DNA of 64,000 nt from Stratiolaelaps scimitus (GCA_019614645.1 JABWDB010000038.1:186001-250000); one strand, 5' to 3'; counted from the stretch's first letter, positions 26,001 through 39,100 are shown. Numbers and translations: made by a program. Notes: generated by a model from the letters alone, not told the origin.

Positions 26001-29000
26001 ATAGCTACCGAACACGACAACAACGGTAACCACCTCGTCGTGCGTTTCTGCACTTATCTAAATTATACATAATATCTGCCACGCATACAGTATCTATATA
26101 TATATTTTTTTTATATGTATATATATATATATATAGATACGTGTGCATACATATTGATATATATGAGAGATGTTTATGGGTCTTACCTAAAAGAGTACAT
26201 TACAGTCCCAAAGAGACGAGCGCGGTCGCGGACCGCTATTTGCCATACACATATGTATGTATTCAATATACAAATATTATCTACCAATCGAATCCACAAA
26301 GTCACACACACTACAGCCATATCGAATACAATGTCACTATATATAATCATAATAGCTAATATATGATCGTTTAGTAGTCGTACCTAATAGTGGAATGAAC
26401 AAGTCAATCCAACAGCAATCTCAACAGATGTCAATGTCATTGATTTGTATGTAACGGCGGACAAGTAAAACGCTTGCCTCCAGACTCACCCGGGACTCAT
26501 TCAGTCTGTTTGATAGATTGTCGGCAGCCAGCCATGAGCGCCTGCTATGACCTCCAGGGCTTGGCCGAACTCCTTTCTCTCTTTCTCTCTCTCTCTCTCT
26601 GTCTCTCTCTAGTGACACTCAGGAACGAGCATCAACTAGTTCAGTGTCTTCATTTTCTGAGTCAATCAGTGTGTGAGAGACGGACAGTTTGTTGCTCAGC
26701 GTCACTCAGCAAATCAACGTCTACATCATTTGTCATCAATCAAGTTGAATGTACATCGTCAATTATCAATATGTTTTCAGTTGATGTACACCTTCAATGA
26801 GAAATTATGTTTTCATCTAGCCAACCGAACACCACGGCTCCGGTGACAGCTGACTTAACACGTGCGATAGATATAAACATTTTGAATTGCCGTTGCTGCT
26901 TTAATCATGATGCTTCTTGTTCAAGTGATGGCAGCAAGATTGAGCAATGAAGGTATATATACATTTGGACACCGATCGTAAAACGGGTGCTGTTGCCGCG
27001 GCTGCTGTCTCCGAAGCACCGAACAGTGAGCTGCTTATCCTCTTCTGTCATAATATATATAATAACGGTGTATATATATATATATATGTATTGGCAAGAT
27101 TGTCTCTCGTTCAGCGACCATTTCGACGGTGGCCATCGTGAAATTGACGGCTAGCATATCAGTTGTGTCATAATCATCGTGGAAATAATGATATTTATGC
27201 CGACCGATTTATAATTATCACAGATGGCAATGTTCAGTTTGGCTTGGCTAGACAATACGATTATTGACAGATATACACACACACACCCGCATCGCGGAGG
27301 TGAGGTTACATTGTGAAGCGGGCTGTAGTGCATAGCAACAATAGCAGTAGTGTAGTGCTTTGTCGCTATCTCTCTCTCTCAATTTGTTTGTTTCTTTATT
27401 TCTCTCTCTCTCTCTCTCTTCAATGGTTCTGTAGTAGACCAGAACAAGTTCTGTTCTGAGAGGGTGTGAGGAATAGGAGGAGAAGAGGTAGTACTGTATT
27501 GAGAAGGACTGATCTCTTCGAAAGCTGCGCTTCAGCTCTGAAGTGGTAGCAGAATGCTGAAATGCTCTGAGCTCGCTGCTGACGCTGAAAGGGTATTCGT
27601 TACAATCATATTACAATCGGGCCAGCGGGTAGTAGAAGCCAGACCACGACACGCGTTCTCTTCTCTTCTCTCTCTCTCTCTCTAAGTGGTTGACATTCGG
27701 TCGTAATGTATTAACAGCGCATGAATGAATGGATCGTTGGTAGATCAGTATGGTATAGTGGTATCAATCAATAATAATATACAATACATGTGCATCTTAT
27801 AATATCGTCATAGTTGTTCCCATGTTCTCTCTTTCTTTATATATCATGTGGTATAAATAGTATATACAACAGCAATAATATGCATTACATGTATGCTCGC
27901 TCACTAAAAACACATAAATATATATATATAATGTTTAGCCTTACTAGGGTGGAATCATTAGGAGGATAATAAGAGGACGGCCTCTCCTTTCCTATCGGGA
28001 AACTTACCCCTTCCTCGAAGGTCCAGCGTGTTCTCACGGCTTCTTCAGTTTTTTTGAAAATCTCCTTGCGTCTCTGCATCGCCTCTTTTTTGATGAATGA
28101 CGCCTCCTCCTGACGAAGCAATAAGGAAGGTGTGTTATTCAATGCTGTCAGAAATCATGTACCACACGAGGTTAAAATGAAGAGAAGCATTATTTTCTAG
28201 ATCGCTTGAGCTTCCTGGGACAAGTAGCTGGAGGGTGTTATCAAAACTATACGAATGGCTAAATTATTCAGCTATCTCATGTCTCGCGTTTTAAATAATC
28301 AGAGTTGATTTTTTCTTGAGAAGAAGGTTGAGAGGCACACACCTCTACGATAGCTCCTTCGCCTTTCTTCTGATCGTAGATTGCGCGGAGCTCTTCAACC
28401 GCTTCCTCGGAAAGTGTCTCGTGCGGAGGATACTTCTCGAGTAGACCTTGAAGTCTGTAATTCAAATGTAGCATTTTACCACCGCATCAGAGATTAAACC
28501 ATTTTATACCGCACCTATTTGTAACTTGATCATGACAGCCTCTCCTATTCCCTTTCTTTTTGAGCTCCCAAGATCACACTATAGACTAACCGAGCCCGAA
28601 ACGACGAAATCTCTACGTATGTATATATGATTATTTGCATGGTTAGTATAATCATCATATGCTCAACTACCCACTTGTCATGGTGGTGCTGGTAGAGCTG
28701 TGTAGGCGTACGTATGAGTCTGTCATAGATTGCAGTGACGTTCACCAATTGTTTCTGTTCTGTTTCCCACGCTATCCACGAGTCCCACAAACGGTCAGAG
28801 CGGAACTCTAGTCCGCATGTGTCGGCCGCACGTTCGTAGAGGGCCCGCAGATCAGCGTCACCCTCAGCACCGCGTTCTTTGGCCCGCTGCTTCATGAAAC
28901 TTACGTACTGTAGCCAAAGATCCACTGAAAGTGGAATTGCCTCCAACCCTGTGGCAGAAGAATTTCAACAGAGACATCGAGTGATGTATGAAATAACTCA

Positions 29001-31032
29001 ATCTTCACACAATTATGGTGAATCAATTTTCCTCTGTGTATCGAATACAACAGGAGATCATTTTCCACTAAGCAACACCATTGATCCTATGAAGAGTAAT
29101 GTCGTTCTATTTGGACACAGATTGACCACTTTCCAACCGAATAGTATCTTCTCTCAAATCGATCTTAGCCTTGCACCCTTTTATAATCTCACCTTTATCG
29201 AACGTCTCTCTGCAGCGTTCAAGGGCGATTTCCTCTCCGTCCTGGACATTCTTCTTCTCGAGATCAGCTAATTTCTTCCAGTAACCATAACAGTACGGGT
29301 AACGAGCAAAAAATGCAGTGAATGCTTCGCGAACTGAATCGATTCCTGTGAATATCACAGCAAAAATAAGCTCGATTAGTAACAATCACGTGATTCAAAC
29401 AAGAGTAATAACAATTACAGGGGATACTATATAACTGTTATAGCCGGTTTAAAAATTTTTTGTTTACAGAAAATGGAAAAATGCATTATGTAGACCAGAC
29501 TTCACGACTAATCTATTCTTCAGGCAGTATAGGACTCACCCACTCCCTTCCGTGGTACTTGGTCTCTGGTTCGAAACTACTTTCGTATTACTTCAAACCA
29601 TGGATTGTGGAAGGGACTCTAAAGGTTAGCTTATTCGTCCCGGTCCATCCTCTCACGGTGTTATGCCTCACGAGCCTGAACTCTCTCTTGTCCCGACTCC
29701 TCCTTCTTCCCAATGACACTCTCAAGAAAGGCAAGCCTTATCGTTCACCCCTCATTAGAGACTGGTCTGCTTTTTGCCGTCCATACGAGTCTCTGCTCGC
29801 TCATTGGGGGTGGGTTTTTTTTTTGGTTATTTCTTATGTCTATATTCTTCCACTTTGAGATAAACTGAACATGCCACGGAACTTGGACGTGACCGTCTAT
29901 GTTGCACTCATAGCAGTAAATCTTTGTTTCGGTACACTTTCATGTGATATGGCCGCTCGGCAAGCACTTGTAACATCTTTTGTACACTCCGGTCATCTGG
30001 CCCCTGGCCTTATGCCAAAATTTCTTCGAGTTCAAACATGTGGGCAGCGAGATCCATTAATTAAATGAGGAGGTTGTATCCCTAGAAATATTGTTATGGT
30101 CCAGCTAGCCTCTTTGACGTATAGTTGTGGTCCCGAGCCATTGTGGACAATGCTGCGAAGGTCTTACTTCCCCTTTGCTTGATATTTTCGGTAGTCGGAC
30201 AACGAGATGACCTTTATTTCTGGTGGAGACCCTGGCCAGATTACGCACGAGCCTGTTATTTTGGAGAGTCTCAGCAAGAGTCCTTCCTTCAGTCACTTTT
30301 ACCCTGACTGAGCTCTGTCCCCATTATGGCTTGCAAATTATCTCTCGCTTACCCGGGTTTCCTTTCGCTTTGACCCAGAAAGTACTTCAGGTCGCAGTCC
30401 GTAACCCGTTCACAGATTTCTAGTACTCTCCTACACCCGCCATTCTTCCAATAATCGGAAATGTGGATAGCCGGAGTCTATTGTCGCCACTTTTTATGCT
30501 GTCATCCTTATCAATCACTCTCAGGAGGTTATCTAGGTACCCTTCCGGTGCACCATCCCTGCCGCGAGGTTCTTGGATGGGCCTGTGGTATTCAGGCACT
30601 CCTGTTTTCGTATTTCTGCACTCCCCTCTTCGTATGCATAATTTCGTCTGTATCGTCGCTTGATAGAACTGCCACCCTTGCTTTGGGGAGACTTATTTTC
30701 GTTAGGGCCTCCCGGAATTGGCCCACCTCTTGCCCATATCTCAGGTCAAACAGCCTAACTGATCTTAAATGTCGTTTTAGATTTAGGATGTGTTGCAGTT
30801 AGGCATAAATATGTTGCAGTTTGGTATAAATAATTGTAGACAATGAATGTTCTAAATTTAATTCAGCACATACGTCACATCCACCCATAATAAACTTACC
30901 GACGAGAAGGACGTTCTGTTCGACGTGAGCCAGAAGAGCGGTCCAAGCCGTGAAATCTGATGAATTCTTTCGGACCTCCGCCCATAGCTCGTCCAGCGAC
31001 TTCTTGCCATCGTCTTTCTTGTCGCCACTCAT
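23072..31032 (-). CDS. Prp39: Pre-mRNA-processing factor 39 (U1 snRNP-associated HAT-repeat protein), eleven coding exons
   Basis: PRP39/PRPF39 is a U1 snRNP-associated protein made of HAT (half-a-TPR) helices that helps U1 engage 5' splice sites. Exons on the minus strand: 31032-30900, 29345-29193, 28948-28675, 28454-28343, 28109-28008, 25955-25791, 25445-25313, 25171-24861, 24710-24492, 24088-23837, 23167-23072. All phases join, giving about 649 residues. Recognisable blocks are [85 protein letters not shown], then [19 protein letters not shown] and [16 protein letters not shown], all close to vertebrate PRPF39. The C-terminus is Asn/Ser-rich, then Gln/Gly/Tyr-rich, ending AYGYNY. A splice acceptor (GATTCCAG) abuts the ATG, so an upstream 5' UTR or short N-terminal exon is likely. 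The N-terminus is shorter than the vertebrate one. Intron 5 is about 2 kb; intron 1 carries a LINE relic. Confidence 0.93.
26571..26612 (+). repeat. (CT)n microsatellite in PRP39 intron
   Basis: A pyrimidine-only run of TCTC units with single interruptions. Related CT runs occur at 27369-27380, 27400-27420 and 27660-27684 in the same intron. A (TA)n array lies at about 26118-26136. These explain the Leu/Ser/Arg/Glu-rich chance open frames in this intron. Confidence 0.85.
29460..30860 (-). mobile_element. Decayed ORF1 (gag-like) of an R1/Jockey-type non-LTR retrotransposon in PRP39 intron 1
   Basis: On the minus strand, broken reading frames include a CCHC zinc knuckle, CYKC-x4-H-x4-C ([11 protein letters not shown] then KC, near 29950-29985, with a stop inside), followed by a second knuckle start CYECNIDGH. 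Upstream is [19 protein letters not shown], which resembles the segment before the knuckles in LINE ORF1 proteins. Several stops and frame changes show it is dead. It is in the same orientation as PRP39. The reverse transcriptase half was not seen beside it. Assignment to the R1/Jockey group is from knuckle spacing and is tentative. Confidence 0.6.
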
Positions 31033-31960
31033 CTGGAATCGTCACAACGAAAATAAGAAAGACCAACCAAGAAAACAATAAATTATCTGAAGTAATAGTA
31101 AAATAATTGAATGCAATGTGGCGTGTGCTCGATGGGGAATCACTGTCCTAAAAAAGGCAATTTCCCCTACCGTAAAATTGGCCGCTGCTATTTATTGATG
31201 CCTTTGCTCAAGGTTGTCAAGGATTCAACTGGAAGGATTTCTGATTTAGGTCTTTTGGAGCCCATTGAATAAATATGTTTTCTCAATTCAATCATCCACA
31301 AAGAAGCACTGAAGCTCGGTCGGATGTGTTTCGAAAAACTTGCGGACACTGTTTTAGTCAGCCAGTAGTAGACAGTAGTATTTTTTCGATGCAACGCTAA
31401 ACGAACTTAAGCCCCTACGTGTCCAAAAGAGGATTTAATCACGCGACTGGAGGAAGGAAATGTGGACTGTATTGCAGGCAACGTGATCTAAGCACCAAAT
31501 TTCGTCTAGTAGACAGAACCAAAAGTAGTCGCTGGTGACACAGGTGAGCATTTCAAAGCGTTCAGAAAAATACTCAGTTCGATATAGACTACACTGGGGT
31601 GAATTTGTAGTCTCCGCATCTTCCTATATGAATAATCCCAGCTAACACTGGCTCGTTTGTCTCTTAGATATGCATTGGGATTTAAAGTGACCGAGACCTA
31701 GCGATACCTTTACCGCCGAATTTCACATGAGCATTATTATCGTAACCAGTTCAATTAAATGACGCACTAAAACGTTCTTTAAATATTTCACATAAACAGT
31801 GTACTACTGTTTTGGGGGTGTGGAGTTCCAGTTAGCAAATGCAGCGATTCCTGGCTCCGTCCGCAAAATCGCCTAGCTGTCCCATCAAATTCGGGGGACT
31901 TGCACACAACGAAAACCTGTCAAACGCTATGACTACATCGTTTAAAGCTTTGTAAAGTCA

Positions 31961-32030
31961 GCATTGCTTCATAAAAGACGAACGCCCTATACCGTCGACG
32001 TTAAAGGTTGGCGGAGCGTGAGCTCAGAAA
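31961..32030. repeat. Partial copy of the inverted-repeat/B-box family
   Basis: The segment carries GCATTGCTTCATAAAAGACG and a diverged right terminus (GACGTTAAAGGTTGGCGG...GAGCTCAG). Both match parts of the fuller copy at 48418-48604. The left terminus and core are missing or too diverged to see. Confidence 0.5.
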
Positions 32031-35000
32031 ATTAATCCAAAGCTTTGAAAAGTCAAGTGTGCATCAACACACGTAGATCAAGTATCGCCATCAAGGTGGC
32101 GCTTCATCCGTCTCGCACCGATAGCGGGTACAAAAATGAGTTGTTGTTGCCATGGCCAGTAGCGGGTTTTAATTAAATTTGCCTTTCTTTCCATTCGGCA
32201 TTTATACCACTCTACAAACAGCAATCTAATTAAACATTCGTATTAATCTCCTTACGACAATTCATCGCCTAACAAAGTTCACGTAATTTAAACAGATATT
32301 GTAGGGCATAATTATAGAAAATAATCGAATCTAATAATATTGCTGGCCGGTGGTTGAATAGCGCTTCGTCGGTAACCGCTCCCGAAGCTGCGCGGTGTAG
32401 TTTATATACACGATCGATAGTGAGTATTCAGTGTTACGATGAGACAACTGGGGCCAGCTTGGGCGCCTTGGTCCAACTGGCGTCAATATCACCCAGCTCT
32501 AACCACTGTTTCACGATACATCTAATGATCAGGAAGTAATGCTGAATGCTTAAATTGAACATCGCAGCGAAACTGCCGTAAAATTGAACTATTCTTAAAT
32601 TCTGGTACATTTCTACGATCAACGTCAGCTGCCAATACACGAGTACAGTATAAGCGAGATGGGACGATGCAGGAGACACTGAATCAAACGAAGTACGAAT
32701 CGCTTAGCAACTTTAAGTGGACGTGTGTTATGTATGATGATGTTGGTATTAGTTAAACGATTCTTAGCTCTACTTTTGGTTAGGACCAACCTTGAAGCTC
32801 TTGGGAGACTTCCTGCACGCAGACTAGTTGATAGTCAACGGATAAGAACAGCCAAATTTTCAAAATTCTCGTTCACTCGAAATGCACGCTATACAGGGGA
32901 CGCACCGGACCAAGCCACTGTTTATATTCTGCTCCCCCCCCCCGCCTCGCCTCAAAACAACAGCCATCGTCTGCAAAACCGATGTCGCCGTCTGCTAAGA
33001 AAATCTGCGGCACCGGTCCAGACGAATTATATATTGGCTAAGTGTTTGTGTGTGGTGTCTCTGTGTATGCATATCAATTTCGTGCACCAGCGGATTTCTA
33101 TAACATTCAAATTAAAGCAAAGCGGTTTTAATGAAATATACAGTGGTATCTCACCGAGTTCGGGCGAACTCTATATTCCGCGCAGCCATACGTGGAACTA
33201 CTTCGAAACGCAACACAGGGGCGCGGAAGCTCATTCGAGGTTCTTTCCGAGAACGACGACCGGAGCTGCTGTCAGAAAGGCGTAATAATGCTCCCATCGA
33301 ACGAACAAGACGATTTTATACCTCTGCTTTGTTTCTACTCATTCTCTTCTTCTTCTTCTCCTAATAAACGCCTAATAAATGCCTCGCGCAAGCATGTAAG
33401 TATAGTTAGCGTTGTGAGCATGTGATAGCCGACCGTCTGTTCCATAATTGGATACTTCCAAACCGGTTTTAGTGTCGACTTCGTTCGTGCGATTGCAGTC
33501 AGAGTAAAATTCACATCTGCAGTGTCTGGTCTACAGTGGTGGAAAACTTTACATGGTTTTGCTTAAATTTAGTTCATTGTCGTCTCTGAAACTCTCGAGC
33601 GACTTGTGAAACAAATCGACTATTTGAGCATCAGTAAAATTAGCACACAATGCCAAATGTCTGCTTGAGTTCCTCTCAACCGTAACACACTCAAATGATT
33701 GAGGCTAACCTGTGCACCTGGAGCGCGCACCTTCGAGCCTGACGAGGCCTAGAGGCCTGAGGATGACCCGTTAGAGTTTCCTGTGAGCGTATACATCTTA
33801 ATTGCAACCATTATATCCGCGTATCCGATTGACTCAATCGCGTGTTGGCTGTTACGTGAGATTAACTGTGCTGCACTGAAACCAAACTTTTGTCAGCTGT
33901 TGTGCGGTCGACGAAATACACATGCGCGCCAACTGTTGAATAGATTTATAATAATAGCACGCCCTTCATCCGGGGGAATTATTCTACTTTCTGATTGTAG
34001 AGCATCAGCCAATCAGTCCTCCGTGGGGTCAAATAAGAAGCCGTGGTGTGATTGATGATGATAGATTTTTTAAATTTAATATATTTTGATAATATTAGTC
34101 TTTTATTGTTATTAGCATTATTATTTTCCGGTTTATAATAGAAATTTATTCAAACACATAATAATAATTAGGGATCATGGGAATTATCATTATTATTATA
34201 TGTTATTGTGACTTTGAAAGTTATATGACGACAATGAAAATATCTCGAGCGGTTGTCTGATTGCTGACGCCTAGACTAATTAAAGCGACGTTGAGCCGTG
34301 GGAAACATCAAGTGATTGATCTTGCAACCCGCAGTTCCTCCGTCTCTCATTGCTGGTCTAGGCAATCCGATAGGGGATGCACCCACACCCTTCGCTGTAT
34401 AGCTCCTGGCCGTAGTACGTCGATTTGTCGTAATAGTACCGAGGCTTCGCAGTCCTGCAAATAATAAATTCTAGTTTGTTTAAAAGTCAAGTAATCCCTT
34501 GCCTTAAGTACAAAAATGTAACCTCAAGTTGGAGGTGGCTGCCAGAAACCTTGTTGTCGTAAACTCAAAAAGGTGAAATGAAAAATGTTCATATATTCAA
34601 GGTAGAAGATGTAGCAATTATCGTTGGACATACAAAGAGGCAAATTGCTGCTCTGGGCACAATGAGGGCGCAACCTTCTGCTACATGACCCATTGTTCCT
34701 TTTATAATTAGGTGAGATTTTAACTCCGCGTTTAAGACGTTCGCTTGGGTAAAGTCGTAACCCATTTATCTTATAATATGAATAGTGAAAGGATATAAGA
34801 TTGTGCGAACCGTTACGTTCAATCTCGTCGATTATCTTTTCGGAATCCCTAAACGATGCGATTGTTTTCAAGTGAGCCGACAACGAAAATGCCTTCTATC
34901 GTTTACCTTTATCTGAATTATTAGCATAAATCATTAAAATGTGCCAGTCGAAAGGCCGTCATTGAGTCTTAGCGCATTGCGTCGAGAAGATGTTCATTTT

Positions 35001-35044
35001 CATTATGAATCAGTACTCTGTGTTTGCGCGTTCAGTATTGTTTT

Positions 35045-35275
35045 CGGGCCGACTTTCAGCCAATAATTAACGTCCACGATATTGCTTTTGCATTTCTTCG
35101 TAAGACGGACCCCTTTAATGCAAATGTGCAACTGTGCAAGGTGAGGATCGAACTCGTGAACCTACGTGTCTCTTCTCCGGTTGCAAGGCGTACGCGAATG
35201 CAACACGCCACCGTTCTACGTGTCTCTTCTCCGGTTGCAAGGCTTGGCCGCCGTTCAATTATCTCATTTCTTCGT
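35045..35275. repeat. Inverted-repeat/B-box family copy with an internal 54-bp duplication
   Basis: The left terminus CGGGCCGACTTTCAGCC and AACGTCCACG match the family at 48418. The core has CTTCGTAAGACGGACCCC, AATGCAAATGTGC and GGATCGAACTCGTG (a B-box on the minus strand). Then TACGTGTCTCTTCTCCGG (continuing TTGCAAGGC) occurs twice, at 35163 and 35217, a 54-base period. The expected right terminus is not intact; CATTTCTTCGTAAGA recurs near 35265, suggesting rearrangement. Confidence 0.6.
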
Positions 35276-35349
35276 AAGAGTAATACATTTTAGCCAACAA
35301 TTGTACAATGGTATCAGCCGGTGTTTGACTAACGCAGATGTTAACTAAC

Positions 35350-36083
35350 TTACGTAGGTGGAGGAGTGGGCAGAGGTTTGTAAATTTTTGGCGGCGGTGC
35401 AGTTGGTGTATAGTGAAACTGTGACACTGGCTGATATGGGTCATAATCAGGTCCCGGGTCGGGACGCCAATGCACCGAATGGTGATGCTGTTGAGGGATG
35501 GCTCGACCAGCTACTGTACTTTCGTGGGGCACCGAGACCAGCGTGGCCGGTGCGGTATCCTGGTCAAGTTCAGAGAGTCCACGTGGATATCTCGCGTTGG
35601 TCTGTTCAATTGGTTGCTCCTCGTCGGGATCGCGAGGTAACATCGATTTGACTTCCTTATCGGCCAAAACAGAACTGATTAACGCTACCTGGAAATGCTG
35701 GTGGTTATTACTTACTTTTTACTTTTTTTTTTTACCGAGAACTTAAGCATATGTATGTATATTGCAGTTCCGAGAATAAACATTTGATTATGATTATTAT
35801 AAGTACCCGTGTATCTATAGATGATATGAACTAATTTTGCTCCTTACGGCCAGACAAATTTCACGTATGGCCGGGATAGTTGGTGATAGTTGACACTAAC
35901 TGATTGTTAAACGAGCCAATATGGCCAAGATGTTTTTCGTTTTTTTTTCTTCGCAAAATACAGTGCAAATGTGCGCTACTTTTAAATATTTTTTAATAGG
36001 CAATAGGTGATATGGTTTCATTACAATTAACCTCATGCACAGCTGAAAAAAAGACTCACCGAAAGAATAAGAAGACCCCTCAT
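35350..36083 (-). CDS. Small secreted Pro/Tyr/His-rich protein, two exons
   Basis: Exon 1 is 36083-36060 (8 codons, donor GTGAGT) and exon 2 is 35688-35350 (acceptor CATTTCCAG, stop TAA), joined in phase 0, about 120 residues. The N-terminus MRGLLILSVALISSVLA is a textbook signal peptide with predicted cleavage before DKEV; the splice falls inside it, as is typical of arthropod cuticle and secretory genes. The mature part is hydrophilic: an acidic segment (PRDPDEEQPIEQ), a His/Gln patch (QQHHHSVHW), and a C-terminus of Pro/Tyr repeats (YDPYQPVSQFHYTP, PPPKIYKPLPTPPPT). No known domain or RR chitin-binding motif is seen. It could be a cuticular, silk-like or salivary protein; I cannot tell which. 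An alternative frame from the upstream ATG at 36105 exists but lacks the signal peptide. A GTAAGT overlaps the stop, so further splicing is possible. Confidence 0.68.
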
Positions 36084-36120
36084 AGCGGCGGCCGTATTGT
36101 ATCATTTGGTCACTCGTAGC

Positions 36121-36149
36121 AAACTGGCACCGGTGACTCGGCTTTTATA
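36121..36149 (-). promoter_or_regulatory. TATA box and initiator-like site of the secreted-protein gene
   Basis: On the minus strand, CTATAAAAGCC (TATAAAAG at 36149-36142) lies about 60 bases before the ATG at 36083. About 25 bases downstream is CCAGTTT (36127-36121), close to the arthropod initiator TCAGTT. The spacing is slightly short of the usual 28-32, so the true start may be a few bases further on. Confidence 0.6.
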
Positions 36150-39100
36150 GCATGGGAGGGTCTCAAAAGTCTTTGTATCTGCCAACCTTCGCACTTTCAT
36201 AATTTCTATGTAATTGTCATTTTTCGTGCTATTTATACGCGCAGGATTCCCGCAGAGTGTCGATACGTTTTTCAAGTATATTAATTTAACAATTCTATTT
36301 CCGAGTGTGAAACCGGTCCAGAAAATGTTCGATAAAAGCAAGACAATGAAACTTATTGTGATTCATTGAGAGATTTTTATGCAATGTTTGCATGTATCGT
36401 TCGCCTGTTACCCTAACAATAATTATTGGTACTGTCTCTCGGTTCAAATGGCAAAGTTATAATTTTATGCTATCTCATCTTTGTGATGCTACTTAATTGA
36501 TTACCAGTCGGGTTCTTTAATTCACTTTAATTACCAATCGAAGTATATGAACACCTTTCTCAGGTGAGGATGACATAATAAAATAAAAATAGATAAAATA
36601 AAAGAGAATTATGCAGCGTAAGCAGTTAACGGGGTAGTCATTCTTGTGCTAAGCCATTGATGAGAATCCACCAGTGACATCGGGTGCAAGGTGCGTCACA
36701 TAACGACAACTGCCGCCTCAGCCGTAACAGGTCTGTCTGGCAGAGGATGTGATGCCACTCATAGACCACGAATAAGAGAGTTGTAACAAGTCGACTGGCC
36801 CATCTATTGCTGTTCCAGGCAGCTATACGCACCGCCCAATGCCTTTGATCCTAATTATAATAAACTGTTGACAGTTTTCCCTTTGTGAGTGCATGGAGAA
36901 ACAATCCTAAACTCAACGGGCAGCAATAGTCAATAGTTTGCATTGATATCTTATTTGGCGACGGGCGGTCAACCTCTGAGGTTAAATTACGCACATAGAA
37001 CACACGGGTATATCATCACTCGATTGGTCAGATGCACAGAAATCAAATTACAGAAATGGACACCGAGCAAGATACGGCTCTAGTACACCCTAGGATCCGA
37101 ATGACTATTTATACCTATCATGAATTGACGAATCCCCAGGGCAGATGCGTATGCATACTATCGGTAGTAGCTAGCTACTACCGATAGTATGCATACGAGA
37201 TGAGATGACTATCAGGATCACGGGTTGCACACAACCGCAAGGTTGCATCCATTATTCTAGTAGCCTAGAATTAGCCTAGCAAACTTTTCGTACCCAATCA
37301 ATCACTTAGTTATGTTGCTGTAATAAGGCATGTGCGAATGACGATGTTGTCTTAGTGTTGTTCGAGTGCTCGAAATATTTACATGCAGTCGGTAGCAATT
37401 GTGTCCCCGCTTTCCTCGAGCAGTTACGAACAGGTGACCATTCAGTGTAGGATGATCGCTACTCCTGTAAGGTTCGTATGATTGGGAGGCTGAGAGTGTC
37501 AGTCGACTAGTTCGCTGGAGAATCTAAGCCTGATACCCTCTTCGCCCCAAACTCAAACAGTCATTCATTAATTTTGGGCTCCTCTCTAAACCCCAACAAA
37601 TATTCTTGTCACATACTTGAATTACTTCAAGGGGGCCGTAATGAATGAAGCCGCTACAACGCACTGTATGGGCCGAACATTACGCCAGCGGTGAAACCTA
37701 ATTTGCACCTACAATGTATTGCGTTCATTGTAAAATCGTTTCGGAAGGCGACCGCTTCGCAAATTGGATTAAATGAAGTGAATCTCTAAATTGTGACCTG
37801 AACGATGATGACAGATGACAATGACTTAATCTTTATTGACTACCATTCCATTTTTAATCAATTTACAGAATTAGTCCCCGTTGAGAATGAACCGAAAATG
37901 CGTGCTGCATCAGCTCGAGAGATACACACAAAATTGTGAAGAATAAAGCATTTGATACATAGTGCAATTCTGGGCATCACATTTACATTTCAACGCCCAA
38001 ACTGAATCGCTTTAATCACGACTCACGTCTTCGCAATATTTCTGTTATAGAAATCTATAGCCGGACAGATGTACCCGAAAGTCGTGATGTACGGCTCCGC
38101 CCGTTGTTGGGTATAATGGTAGAGGATATTTCGAGGATCGTCATTCTAATTCGATCATATTAGATGTCTACCCCTATCTGGCAACAATACGTGTATGGGG
38201 TGCGTGGGGCTCTGGAGAACGTGCTCTACGCGTACCAGTTCCGTGGTCACTTCAATCTATATATCTCTCCCTCTTCCTCTCTCCCTAACGCACTAAATGA
38301 TTATCCCCAAGTCCACGCGAGCTCTGATCTTTCGTCCAGATTGGGTCAGACGTTCGGGTCAATTTGTAGGGATTCAGCCAGCCGTAACATAGTGTTGTAA
38401 CGATGACGGTTTGATGGCGAAGTGAGAGAGTAGAATAAAACACGGTTGTCGTCCGGATGACTCTTCTGGCCAAATCCACATTAGCCAGATAAACGCCCAT
38501 ATGTGTGGTACTGTCCAATCGACCTCGACCTGGAGCTTTAGCTTCTAGTTCTGGTGCAATAATTGTGACGGTGGTTTCATAGTGGTGACAGTTCTATCTA
38601 CGATCGGCTCTCTAAACTATTTTAGATATATTTTCACATCGATTCAATTCGAGTCAAGGATACCTTTAATCAGCCCACATCTATTTAATATATGTATTTT
38701 ATCTGACGGAATATCTGTACGACGATGACCTGGTCAATTTTTGCCCTAGATTTCTCGAACGTTCTTTCCAAGTTCTAGTGAGTGTTGATGTTAGCATGTG
38801 TGCGTGTCTATTGTGAAACTTGTGGTTGTACTCGTCATGTTATGAACACTCAGGAGATTTCTAATGGCAATGATATTCAGTGTTCAAACCTTACTATAGA
38901 GATTATCACCTGAACTTACTGAGTTACTAAGGATTTCGAAGTGCATATCAACGTGGGAATATGAGATCATCCTGTCGGCGTACAGACCGGTGACTAATAC
39001 GGGGCATTAAGTAATAGCGATACTCTAGAAGAATTAATGCTGTTGCTCTACAATGAGTCTTCTGTTGTTACCTTAATAAAACAAATTTATCTGGACCATT

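Larger units (their letters stand above)
31033..35349. other. Intergenic region between PRP39 and the secreted-protein gene; no secure gene
   Basis: The left end should contain the PRP39 5' UTR and promoter. It also holds partial inverted-repeat-family copies (31961-32030 and 35045-35250). The longest open frame is plus strand 32725-33285 (186 codons), starting with a hydrophobic MLCMMMLVLVKRFLALLLV but with no recognised domain. A minus-strand frame at 32434-32679 is hydrophobic and also unrecognised. I do not call either a gene. Confidence 0.45.

Noticed and set aside
36638..36832. Minus-strand frame beginning MRIAAWNSN, like the start of a LINE endonuclease
   Set aside because: The similarity stops after about ten residues and the following endonuclease motifs are absent.
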